A DNA stretch of 50,974 nucleotides from Brevibacterium senegalense (GTDB lineage: Bacteria; Actinomycetota; Actinomycetes; Actinomycetales; Brevibacteriaceae): the NCBI RefSeq assembly GCF_000285835.1, contig NZ_HE978606.1, forward strand, positions 172,059 to 223,032, read 5' to 3'. A program made the translations under genes and the position numbers. Positions 19,710 through 27,602 of this stretch are shown in pieces. Within the stretch, counting starts at the first letter, position 1. Each line of letters opens with the position of its first letter. The notes under the pieces are model-generated. The model made no database searches. It saw only the letters and a list, made by a program, of their open reading frames with translations, and had not been told where the DNA came from.

Positions 19710-21731
19710 ATGACCACTCAGCAGAACCTCGCGGCTTCGTCGGCCTCCAGCGCACCCGCCGCGGCAGCTCCGTCGTCCCCGGCCACTCCGCGCGATCGCG
19801 TCCGCCTGCGCGCTCCGGAACTCACCGGCCGGCGGTGGATCAACACCGGCGGCGATGACCTGAGCCTCGAGGACCTGCGCGGCAAGATCGTCCTGCTGGA
19901 CTTCTGGACCTTCTGCTGCATCAACTGCCTGCATGTCCTGGACGAGCTGCGCCCCATCGAGGAGAAGTATGGCGACGTCCTCGTGACGATCGGCGTGCAC
20001 AGCCCCAAGTTCGAGTTCGAGCGCACCGTCGAGGCGGTCGACCGCGCCGTCGAGCGCTACGGCGTCGAGCACATCGTCCTGGACGACCCGGACCTCGTCA
20101 CGTGGCAGGCCTACACGGCCCGCGCGTGGCCCACCCTCACCCTCATCGACCCGGAGGGCTACATCGTCGCGTCGATGTCCGGCGAGGGACACTCGGCGGG
20201 CCTCGCGTCCCTCATCGAGGAGCTCGTCGAGGAGCACGCCGCGAAGGGCACCCTGCACCGCGGCGACGGCCCCTACGTCCCGCCGGCACCGGTCGAGCGC
20301 GACCTGTCCTACCCCGGCGAGGTCATCCGGCTCAGCGACATCCCCGGCCACGAGGGCAACCTCCTGGTCGCAGACTCCGGCCACCACTCGCTCGTCGAGT
20401 ACGACCCCACCGGCACGCAGATCATCCAGAGGATCGGCTCGGGCGGCCGAGGGCGCGAGGACGGCGCGGGGGACACCGCGCGGTTCTCCGAGCCCGGCGG
20501 CATGACGGAGCTGCCGCGCGCGGTCGCCGAGCAGGTGGGCTACGACCTCGTCGTCGCGGACACCGTCAACCACCTGCTGCGCGGCGTGCGCCTCACCGGT
20601 GACGCCCCCGTCGTCACGACGCTGGCCGGCACCGGCGAGCAGTTCATGGTGGGCGCGAACGACAACGTCGTGGGCAGCCCCGGCGCGCAGGCGCCGTTCG
20701 AGGCCGACGGCCCAACGATCCGCCTCTCCAGCCCGTGGGACGTCCTCTGGGCGCCGGCGACAGAGCGCGTCATCGTCGCGATGGCCGGCAACCACACGAT
20801 CTGGGACTTCGACCCCGCCACCGGTGTCATCCGCCAGCTGTCCGGCACGATGAACGAGGGCCTGCGCGATGCGACCGCGCCCGGTGAGGACGCCTGGTAC
20901 GCGCAGACGTCCGGCCTGTCCCTGTCCGCCGACGGCACCGTGTGGCTGGCCGACTCGGAGACCTCCGCCCTGCGCCGCCTGGACCCCCGCGACGGCACCG
21001 TCACGACGCAGGTGGGCGTGGGCCTCTTCGACTTCGGCTTCCAGGACGGACCCGCCGCCGAGGCCCGCCTCCAGCACCCGCTGGGCGTCGCCGAGCTGCC
21101 CGACGGCTCTGTCGCGATCGCGGACACGTACAACGGCGCCATCCGCCGCTATGACCCAGTCACGGAGACCGTGTCCACGCTTGCGCGCGGCCTCGAGGAG
21201 CCCTCGGACATCCTCGTCGTCCTGCCGGAGCACACGGAGGGCGACGACGCCGAGGCCGCGGAGCCCCACCTGCTCATCGCGGAGTCCGCGGCCCACCGGC
21301 TGACGGCCATCGCGATCCCGCGCGAGGCGCTCGTCGTGGCCGAGGGTGCGCAGCGCACGAAGCGCCCCACGACGACGATCAACGACGCATCCCTCGATCT
21401 GGAGATCGGCTTCACCGTGCCCGCCGGACAGAAGCTGGACGACCGGTGGGGCGATCCCACGCATCTGCAGGTCTCCTCGACACCGCCGGAGCTCATCACC
21501 GCAGGCGCGGGCGGCGAGGACGGACTCACCCGGTCCCTCACGCTCAACCCGGAGGTCTCCTCCGGCGTCCTCCACATCACGGTGCGGGCGGCGGCCTGCG
21601 ACGGCGAGCCCGGCGGCGAGATCCCGCTGCACGCGGCCTGCCACCTCTACCAGCAGGACTGGGGCATCCCCGTCGTGCTGGACCCCGCCGGTGAGTCGAG
21701 GCTGCAGTTGGACCTCCGCGGCACGAACTGA
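19710..21731 (+). CDS. thioredoxin-like/NHL-repeat protein (NHLRC2-like)
   Basis: A 673-residue cytoplasmic-looking protein. After about 35 residues of Ala/Ser/Pro-rich leader comes a thioredoxin-like domain (about 35-175) with LLDFWTFCCINCLHVLDEL, the CCINC active-site form found in NHLRC2. A six-bladed NHL beta-propeller follows (about 195-510; DSGHHSLVEYD, ADTVNHLLRGV, ADTYNGAIRRYD), and then a C-terminal beta domain with no name I can give. The domain order is the same as in animal NHLRC2 and many bacterial homologues. The biochemical role is unknown; thiol redox activity is likely. The ATG at 19710 has GAGAAT seven bases upstream and only a distant GGGAG, so it may be leaderless. Confidence 0.88.
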   Translation: MTTQQNLAASSASSAPAAAAPSSPATPRDRVRLRAPELTGRRWINTGGDDLSLEDLRGKIVLLDFWTFCCINCLHVLDELRPIEEKYGDVLVTIGVHSPKFEFERTVEAVDRAVERYGVEHIVLDDPDLVTWQAYTARAWPTLTLIDPEGYIVASMSGEGHSAGLASLIEELVEEHAAKGTLHRGDGPYVPPAPVERDLSYPGEVIRLSDIPGHEGNLLVADSGHHSLVEYDPTGTQIIQRIGSGGRGREDGAGDTARFSEPGGMTELPRAVAEQVGYDLVVADTVNHLLRGVRLTGDAPVVTTLAGTGEQFMVGANDNVVGSPGAQAPFEADGPTIRLSSPWDVLWAPATERVIVAMAGNHTIWDFDPATGVIRQLSGTMNEGLRDATAPGEDAWYAQTSGLSLSADGTVWLADSETSALRRLDPRDGTVTTQVGVGLFDFGFQDGPAAEARLQHPLGVAELPDGSVAIADTYNGAIRRYDPVTETVSTLARGLEEPSDILVVLPEHTEGDDAEAAEPHLLIAESAAHRLTAIAIPREALVVAEGAQRTKRPTTTINDASLDLEIGFTVPAGQKLDDRWGDPTHLQVSSTPPELITAGAGGEDGLTRSLTLNPEVSSGVLHITVRAAACDGEPGGEIPLHAACHLYQQDWGIPVVLDPAGESRLQLDLRGTN

Positions 21732-21770
21732 GCGATGGGCACGACCTGAGCGCGCGGCGCACCCCGCGGG

Positions 21771-22811
21771 TCACCGCTCGCCCAGGTTCCCGCCGTCGTC
21801 CGTCGACGCGTCGCCGGACAGGCTCGCGGCCAACGGCTGGATCCGCGGCTGCCCGTCGACGATGGACACGGAGGCGGTGAAGGTGAAGGGGACGTCCTCG
21901 TCGATGTCCATCTGAGCCGCCGTCACGATGTCGCGGTAGTGGCCCGTGATGTGCGCGGTGCCCTCCGCGGGCTCCGTCACGAGGCGGCGGCGCTCCGAGG
22001 ACAGGCTGACGTCCGGGTACTCGACGATCTCCCACTGGACGTCGTCCTGGAACTCGTTGACCGAGTCCAGCCCGAACGTGCACCCGGCGGGCATGAGCGT
22101 CGTCGCGGTCGCGCACTCCTCGAGGTGCTCCCGCACCAGCCGCTGGACCTCGGTGAGGAGCCGGTCGGTGGGCTCGGCCGCCAACCGGACCTCGACCTCG
22201 GGCGCGGTGCCGTCGACGACGGCGTTCTGGACGTCCGAGCGGAACCACTCCTCCGCGAACCCGGCGCTGTACTCGACCGGGTACAGGACCGGCAGGCCCT
22301 CACGGGGGACGGGCACGTCCGCGCTGTTGAGATGCAGCGTCGAGGCGCCGTCGACGACGAGATCCAGCCGCGGCAGCTGACCGGGATCGATGAGCCATTC
22401 GGGGAACAGGCCCCACAGCCCTGTGCGGCGCACCAGCGCGACGTCCTGCGAGCGGGTGGTGCCGGCCAGGTCGTAGCGGACGTGCGCAGTGGCGGTGTCC
22501 CCGTCGACCTCGACGTGCGTGACGTTCACGCGGGTGGGCAGCGACGGCGCCCCCTGGAGGGCGGCATCCGTGAGCGCCCAGCCGTCCGTCACGTCGCCCA
22601 GCAGCAGGCGGTCGACGGCCGCAGTCGCATCGCCGCGCTCCAGTGCGCCGAAGTAGGCGGAGACCGTGCGCGCCGGACCGTAGGCGACGAAGCCCAGGAC
22701 TGGGACCGCCGCGACGGTCAGGACGATGACGAGCAGCCCGGCGATCGCCAGTCGCCGCGCGCGTCGCCCCGCAGTCTCAGATTCCACCGTGCCGGTCCCT
22801 TCGTCGCTCAC
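21771..22811 (-). CDS. membrane-anchored extracellular protein of unknown function
   Basis: A 346-residue protein with a short cytoplasmic Arg-rich N-terminus, one transmembrane segment (about residues 21-45, LAIAGLLVIVLTVAAVPVLG) and a long extracellular part. The first external segment (VSAYFGALERGDATAAVDRLL) looks like an NTF2/DUF4878-type fold; the middle and C-terminal beta-rich parts are not recognised. Two cysteines (ECATATTL and AGCTFG) could form a disulphide. The GTG at 22811 overlaps the upstream stop in GTGA, so it is translationally coupled to the ModC-like gene and is the third gene of the surface-protein operon. Function unknown; a partner of the surface protein or of the degenerate ATPase is an inference from coupling. 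Confidence 0.75.
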   Translation of the reverse strand: MSDEGTGTVESETAGRRARRLAIAGLLVIVLTVAAVPVLGFVAYGPARTVSAYFGALERGDATAAVDRLLLGDVTDGWALTDAALQGAPSLPTRVNVTHVEVDGDTATAHVRYDLAGTTRSQDVALVRRTGLWGLFPEWLIDPGQLPRLDLVVDGASTLHLNSADVPVPREGLPVLYPVEYSAGFAEEWFRSDVQNAVVDGTAPEVEVRLAAEPTDRLLTEVQRLVREHLEECATATTLMPAGCTFGLDSVNEFQDDVQWEIVEYPDVSLSSERRRLVTEPAEGTAHITGHYRDIVTAAQMDIDEDVPFTFTASVSIVDGQPRIQPLAASLSGDASTDDGGNLGER

Positions 22812-24010
22812 ACCTCGACCGACCATACGTGGATCCGCTGGGTGTCCACCTCCGCCCACAGGCGCGATCCCATGCGGATGCGGCTCAGCTGGGTGGTGAG
22901 GTCCGGGCCCAGGCCCGGGTGGAGGACCGCCCACGCGCCCGAGGCCGGGGCCAGCTGTGCTGATGCGCCGGGTTGGTCCGTGCGGCTGGGCTGGTCGTCG
23001 GCCGGCTGGTCGGCCTGCTGCGGCTCGCCGCCCTGGTCCGGTGTGATCGCAGCCCAGGCGCGGCGGGGGGAGGCGTCGAGGACGTCGACGACCAGCGGCA
23101 GACCGGCCTCGTTGTCGACGGGGGAGAGGCGGACCTGCAGGGTGTCGCCGTCGTCGCGGACGCCGATGACGATCGTCTCGAAGACGAACTCGCCGCGGAA
23201 GGCGGGATCGAACTCGTCGACGGACAGGGTGACGGCGTCCGTGGGGATGGCGAGGTAGACGGGGCCGTCCAGCTCCGTGCGGCGGCGCACCTGCGAGTGG
23301 CCGATGCTCAGCCATCCGCGCCGGGCCAGGCCGGACATGACGTTCGCTCCGCCCAGCGCGGCGGACAGGCCGCCGCGGGGTTTGCCCAGGATGGTCGTGA
23401 CATCGCCCTCCTGCGCCACCTGCTCCGCGTCGAGCTCGATGATGCGGGCGTCCAGCACCAGCGCGTCGACCGGCGAGTCCGTCGAGAGGACGGCGCCCAG
23501 GGAGTGCGCGGTGAGTTCGCGGGCGAGGATGGTGCGCAGCCCCGCGCGCTGGTGGCCGGGGACGCCGGCCAGCGGCGCGTCGAGGACGATGTGCGTGGTG
23601 GCGGGCGCATGGGCGCCCACGAGCGCGACCGCGGCGATCCGGACGCGTGCGCGGCCGGTGGCGTCGAGGTCGGACAGACGCGTGCGCGGCCCCACCTCGG
23701 AGGCGAGGCCCACGCGCGTGAGCACCTCCTGCTGGAGGGCCGGATCCGTGACACCGGAGTGCGCTCGCAGCCAGCGGCCCACGCGCTCGCGCGCCCCGCG
23801 GCCGGCTGCCGCGGGGGCGGGCACGGGCCGGACCCCGGTGCGGGTCCCGACCGCACGCAGCACGGCGGTGACGTCGTCCTCGCGCCCCATGAGGACGAGT
23901 GCGTCACCGCCGTGCAGCGGCTGGGTGCTGAGAGGGTCGCCGGAGAGCCGGATGTCGCTCAGGTCCAGGGAGGACGCGGTGCGACGGGACGACTCTCCGC
24001 CTGCGGTCAT
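22808..24010 (-). CDS. degenerate ModC-like ABC protein with C-terminal TOBE/Mop-like domain
   Basis: A 400-residue protein whose layout follows molybdate ABC ATPase ModC. The N-terminal half keeps a signature-like stretch (LSDLDATGRARVRIAAVALV) and a Walker B-like strand (HIVLDAPLAGVPGHQRAGL). However, the expected P-loop is GREDDVTAV, without Gly-Lys-Ser/Thr, and the Walker B Glu is Ala. The C-terminal half (about 235-400) resembles TOBE/Mop oxyanion-binding modules (AIPTDAVTLS, DTLQVRLSPV, ending GSRLWAEVDTQRIHVW), interrupted by a Gln/Pro/Asp-rich linker. ATP hydrolysis is therefore unlikely. It lies 4 bp after the LPRTG gene and overlaps the next gene by 4 bp. No ModA or ModB gene is present. 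Family assignment is moderately sure; the role is unknown. Confidence 0.72.
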   Translation of the reverse strand: MTAGGESSRRTASSLDLSDIRLSGDPLSTQPLHGGDALVLMGREDDVTAVLRAVGTRTGVRPVPAPAAAGRGARERVGRWLRAHSGVTDPALQQEVLTRVGLASEVGPRTRLSDLDATGRARVRIAAVALVGAHAPATTHIVLDAPLAGVPGHQRAGLRTILARELTAHSLGAVLSTDSPVDALVLDARIIELDAEQVAQEGDVTTILGKPRGGLSAALGGANVMSGLARRGWLSIGHSQVRRRTELDGPVYLAIPTDAVTLSVDEFDPAFRGEFVFETIVIGVRDDGDTLQVRLSPVDNEAGLPLVVDVLDASPRRAWAAITPDQGGEPQQADQPADDQPSRTDQPGASAQLAPASGAWAVLHPGLGPDLTTQLSRIRMGSRLWAEVDTQRIHVWSVEV

Positions 24011-24014
24011 CGGA

Positions 24015-25580
24015 TCAGAACTCCGCGGGGTCGGACTGCGCGCCGCGACGGCGCGTGAGGACGACCGCGGCGGCACCCACGACCAGCAGGCCGGCGCCCA
24101 GCGCCACACCCGTCAGCTCGGTGCCGGTGCGGGGCAGATCCGCAGCGTTGCCGGAGCGCGAGTCGTCGGACCCGCCGCCGGAGCCGCTGTCGCCGGATCC
24201 GTTGTCACCGGAGTCGTCGCCGGAGTCGTCCGAGCCGCCGCCCTGGGCGTCGTCCTCGTCGTCGTCGCGCTCGACGTCCGAGCCGTTCGTGACGACCTGG
24301 AACGCGCCGGTGAGCTCCTCGTCGAAGTCCTCGATCGCGACGGACACGTTGTACGTGCCCAGCACGGCCTTGCCCTCCGGGTGCAGGCGGAAGACGGCGG
24401 TGCCGTCCTCGTTCGCGGTCTTGTCGACCTCGAAGCGCGAGACCTGGCCCTGCGCGTGGGTGACCGTCATCGTGACCTCGGCCTCCGGTGCCGCGTCCGA
24501 CAGCGTGATCGTCACGCCGCCGTCCGAGTCGGAGAACGCGTCCGAGGTGAGCTCGGTGGGATCGATCGACAGGTCCGGATCGACGGTGACCTGCGGGTCC
24601 TCCGTCGCCGACTCCGTGGGCTCGGGCGTCTGGGACGGCGTGGCCGTCTCCGTGGGCTCGGCCGTCTCCGTCGGCTCCGCGGTCTGCGTGGGCTCCGCCG
24701 TCTGCGTGGGCTCGTGCGTGGCGGTCTCCGTGGGCGCAGGCGTCTGCGTCGGCTCGGCCGTCTTCGTGGGCTGCTGCGTCGGAGTGGGCTTCTGCGTGGG
24801 CTCCGCGGTCTCCGTAGGCGTGGGCTTCTGCGTGGGCTCCGCCGTCCGGGTGGGTGTGGGAGCCGGCTCTGCGGTCTTGGTGGGCTCCGCGGTCGCGGTC
24901 TTGGTGGGTGCAGGCGTCTGGGTCGGCTGGGCCGTCTCCGTGGGCCCCGCCGTCTGCGTCGGCTCAGCCGTCTGGGACGGGGTGGCGGACGGGCTGGGTG
25001 CCTGCGTCTCGTCGACCTTCTCCACGACCTCGAACTCGACGGACTGCGAGCGCTGCTCCGACTCCAGATCGGTGAGGTAGAGCTTGTAGGTGCCCTCCGG
25101 CACCTTCGCGCCCTCCGTCGTCGTGAAGAAGTAGCGGCCGTTGACCTCGCCCGCCTCCGTGACGGTGAGCTCCGACGGGGGCGTGTAGTACGAGCCGTCC
25201 GTGCCGACGACGGTGACGGTCGCCTTGCCCTCCTCCGTGAAGCCGGTGCCGGAGAAGCGGATGCCCTTGTTCTTGTCCGCGATGTCCTTCTGCGAGACCT
25301 GGTCGGTCTCGAGGATCGCCTCGGGGGCGGCCTCGGAGGCTGCCTGGGTCGTGGCGGTGGAGTCCGGCGTGGACGTCTCCGGGGCGGAGGAGTCCTGGGC
25401 ACCGTCGGTGGGCTGGACGGTCGCGGGACCGCCCGTGGGGATGTGGTCGGGGAGCTCGATCGAGTCGGAGCTCTCAGACGGGTTGGGGGAAGCAGCGGAT
25501 GCGACAGCAGGAACGGCGATGATGCCGGAGATCGCGGCGGCTACTGCGGGGGCAAGTACAAGACTCTTGGAAGTCTTCAC
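24015..25580 (-). CDS. LPRTG-anchored surface protein with Thr/Pro/Glu repeat stalk
   Basis: A 521-residue cell-wall protein. It has a signal peptide ([18 protein letters not shown] ... VASA), then an Ig-like or beta domain (about 85-180: [20 protein letters not shown]), a long TAEPTQT-type stalk (about 190-325), a second beta domain (about 345-435), an Asp/Gly/Ser linker, and a sortase signal: LPRTG at 482-486, a hydrophobic helix and TRRRG. The protein should be covalently anchored to peptidoglycan. The GTG at 25580 is chosen for AAAGG eight bases upstream and because the signal peptide begins there; a GTG at 25607 in frame is possible. It is first in the operon with the ModC-like and membrane-anchored genes. 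Ligand unknown. Confidence 0.85.
   Translation of the reverse strand: MKTSKSLVLAPAVAAAISGIIAVPAVASAASPNPSESSDSIELPDHIPTGGPATVQPTDGAQDSSAPETSTPDSTATTQAASEAAPEAILETDQVSQKDIADKNKGIRFSGTGFTEEGKATVTVVGTDGSYYTPPSELTVTEAGEVNGRYFFTTTEGAKVPEGTYKLYLTDLESEQRSQSVEFEVVEKVDETQAPSPSATPSQTAEPTQTAGPTETAQPTQTPAPTKTATAEPTKTAEPAPTPTRTAEPTQKPTPTETAEPTQKPTPTQQPTKTAEPTQTPAPTETATHEPTQTAEPTQTAEPTETAEPTETATPSQTPEPTESATEDPQVTVDPDLSIDPTELTSDAFSDSDGGVTITLSDAAPEAEVTMTVTHAQGQVSRFEVDKTANEDGTAVFRLHPEGKAVLGTYNVSVAIEDFDEELTGAFQVVTNGSDVERDDDEDDAQGGGSDDSGDDSGDNGSGDSGSGGGSDDSRSGNAADLPRTGTELTGVALGAGLLVVGAAAVVLTRRRGAQSDPAEF
24600..25015 (-). repeat. degenerate TAEPTQT/TPAPT-coding repeats in surface protein stalk
   Basis: About 130 residues of imperfect 6-8-residue repeats (TAEPTQT, TETAEPT, TPTQKPT), rich in Thr, Pro and Glu, lie between the two folded domains. 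Such stalks space a domain from the wall and may be glycosylated. The DNA repeats are prone to length variation. Confidence 0.75.
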
Positions 25581-25592
25581 AGTGAGGCCTTT

Positions 25593-25614
25593 CGGTCGGT
25601 GTGGCACACGACCG
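25593..25614. promoter_or_regulatory. palindrome in the leader of the LPRTG gene
   Basis: GTGTG-G-CACAC flanked by CGGTC and GACCG gives about ten pairs with one unpaired G, ending 12 bp upstream of the GTG at 25580. It could be an operator or an mRNA hairpin affecting ribosome access. It also covers the alternative GTG at 25607. Confidence 0.4.
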
Positions 25615-25845
25615 CGCAGTCAGCGATATCCTCCCGGCACCCTCTGGCTGAAAGGGGAAGGCACCAACGTGCGCGGGCGTACTCGAAGCAACTGTATAGC
25701 ATGTGCGGCCCTCGATCGAGAGAATCTGAGTCGGAACTGTGAATTCCGGGGGTTGAGTGGACGTCGAGAGGGGCGACGCACGGGCGGCGGATCCGGTGTC
25801 CGGGGGGCGTCGCCGGGGGCGTCGACCCGGGCATTCGCCGCGCGG

Positions 25846-25851
25846 TACTGT
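25846..25851 (+). promoter_or_regulatory. -10 box for leaderless dcd
   Basis: TACTGT, then six bases, then GTG at 25858, with no Shine-Dalgarno sequence. TCGACC about 18 bp further upstream is an acceptable -35. Transcription would begin at or beside the start codon. Confidence 0.55.
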
Positions 25852-25857
25852 GGCCGG

Positions 25858-26517
25858 GTGAGCCTCCTCTCAGATCGTGACATCAGGGCAGAGATCGCCG
25901 CGGACCGGGTGCGGCTGGACCCGTTCGATCCCGCACTCGTCCAGCCGGCCAGCGTCGACGTGTGCCTGGACCGCGGCTTCCGCCTGTTCGACAACCACAA
26001 GTACTCGGTCATCGATCCGGCGACGGACCAGCCGGAGCTCACCCGCCTCATCGAGGTGGATCCGGGCGAGCCCTTCGTCCTGCACCCCGGCGAGTTCGTG
26101 CTGGCGGCGACCCTCGAGCGGGTGACACTGCCGGACGATGTCGCCGCGCGACTCGAGGGGAAGTCCTCGCTGGGGCGCCTGGGTCTGCTCACCCACTCGA
26201 CGGCGGGCTTCATCGACCCCGGCTTCACCGGTCACGTGACGCTCGAGCTGTCGAACGTGGCGACGCTGCCCATCACGCTGTGGCCCGGTATGAAGATCGG
26301 GCAGCTGTGCTTCTTCCAGATGTCGTCCGCCTCCTCCTCGCCCTACGGGTCCGCGGGGAACCTCAACCGCTACCAGGGCCAGCGCGGCCCCACGGCTTCG
26401 CGCGCCCACCGCGACTTCTACCTCTCGCCCGAGTTCGCTCAGGCGGCGTCCGGCACTGAACAGGTTGCGGCGTCGGACAGCGAGCAGGGTGTGTCGTCGG
26501 ACATTCAGGCGGAGTGA
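25858..26517 (+). CDS. dcd: dCTP deaminase
   Basis: A 219-residue nucleotide enzyme of the dCTP deaminase/dUTPase trimer family, supplying dUMP/dUTP for thymidylate. Conserved parts are [11 protein letters not shown] at the start, [57 protein letters not shown] with the catalytic Glu, and [10 protein letters not shown]. Actinobacterial homologues are often bifunctional, producing dUMP directly; that cannot be settled here. The usual length is about 190 residues; an Ala/Ser/Glu-rich tail of roughly 25 residues is extra. The GTG start is fixed by family alignment. It runs in the same direction as the unknown gene five bases downstream. Confidence 0.95.
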   Translation: MSLLSDRDIRAEIAADRVRLDPFDPALVQPASVDVCLDRGFRLFDNHKYSVIDPATDQPELTRLIEVDPGEPFVLHPGEFVLAATLERVTLPDDVAARLEGKSSLGRLGLLTHSTAGFIDPGFTGHVTLELSNVATLPITLWPGMKIGQLCFFQMSSASSSPYGSAGNLNRYQGQRGPTASRAHRDFYLSPEFAQAASGTEQVAASDSEQGVSSDIQAE

Positions 26518-26522
26518 GCGCG

Positions 26523-27479
26523 ATGTCCTCCGATCCGCAGACGGACCCCCGCCTCGCGGCGTTCGCCGGTTCGCACCTGCTCCTGCTGGACCCCGACCTC
26601 GAGCCCTCCGACGTCATCGGTCTGCTGCGCAACCTGCGGCCCGCCCTGGACGCCGGCGACGCCCTGGCCGGGGAGGGCGGGGCGCGCTCGTACCGACTCT
26701 CCCGACACTCGCAGCTGTCGGGGCCGTTCCCCGTCGACGCGGCCATGGCCCGCGCACTGGTGCTCCCGGCGGATGTGAGTGCCGTCTTCGCGCTGTCGTG
26801 CCCCCGCGATCGCGAGCCGACACCGCCGCCGGAGTGGATGCCGGACGTCGACGGTCTGGCTTCTGCCTTCCCGGCGGGGTTGCCCTGCCGCGAGGAGGGT
26901 CGTGTGCTCGACGAGATCCTCGCGGTCGCCCGGCGCCTGCGCCTGGCCGTCCGACTGGCGGATGAGCCGGGGATGCACGTCCGCGTGCTCCGCCCGGATG
27001 CGGACCTGACGCCCAACCTGTTCGTGTACTCGACCAACTGGCTGCCACCGGATCTGCTCCTGCGGCACGTGGCGACCGTCGCCCCGCAGGTGCGTCACCC
27101 CCGCCCGCCGCTCGACCGGCGCGGCGCGCCGCCGGCCGAGCCGGTCGAGCTGGACGCCTACGCGGTCGAGGTCCCCCTCGAGGAGGAACTGGGCCCGCGC
27201 GCGGGCATCATCGAGATCCAGGTCCACGAGGACGAGTACCTCCCGCCGTCGCTGGTCCCGCACCTGACCGGGACGCAGATCGTCTACACCCTCCGCTGGG
27301 TCGACACGGACAATGTGGGGCGCTTCCCCGATGCGGACGAGGAGCTGCGGGGGATCCGTGCGTTCGCGATCCGCACGCTCGAGGCCTGCGCCGCCGCGAT
27401 CATGACGGCCGTGGGCGGCGCGGCGGTGGACGAGGCGGGCTTCTTCGTCTCCGCTCAGCAGTTGCGGGGCGGGGCATGA
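26523..27479 (+). CDS. conserved-looking protein of unknown function downstream of dcd
   Basis: A 318-residue soluble protein I cannot assign. No transmembrane helix, signal peptide or nucleotide-binding motif is visible. Recognisable only as alternating helix and strand, with an acidic strand pair IIEIQVHEDEYLPPSLVPHL and a C-terminal helix FAIRTLEACAAAIMTAVGG. The ATG at 26523 has GGAG (26511-26514) eight bases upstream; an in-frame GTG at 26514 overlaps the dcd stop. Either way it is very probably co-transcribed with dcd. Codon use and GC look native. Confidence 0.7.
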   Translation: MSSDPQTDPRLAAFAGSHLLLLDPDLEPSDVIGLLRNLRPALDAGDALAGEGGARSYRLSRHSQLSGPFPVDAAMARALVLPADVSAVFALSCPRDREPTPPPEWMPDVDGLASAFPAGLPCREEGRVLDEILAVARRLRLAVRLADEPGMHVRVLRPDADLTPNLFVYSTNWLPPDLLLRHVATVAPQVRHPRPPLDRRGAPPAEPVELDAYAVEVPLEEELGPRAGIIEIQVHEDEYLPPSLVPHLTGTQIVYTLRWVDTDNVGRFPDADEELRGIRAFAIRTLEACAAAIMTAVGGAAVDEAGFFVSAQQLRGGA

Positions 27480-27602
27480 TCCTCTTCGCGTCAACGTCGC
27501 GCAAGCCGCCGTCCGCATTCTGGAATCTCGATTCGGAGCGGCCCTTTCCCCTGTGGAACAATCGTCATACGCGACAGGCAGACGGCAGCGAGGGGTGAGA
27601 CC

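Noticed and set aside
22808..24010. Calling the ModC-like protein a functional transporter ATPase
   Set aside because: The P-loop lysine and the Walker B glutamate are absent, and no ModA or ModB gene is nearby.
24055..25080. Plus-strand Val/Ser/Gly repeat frame opposite the LPRTG gene
   Set aside because: It looks repetitive only because the stalk repeats are read backwards; the minus-strand product has a signal peptide and sorting motif.
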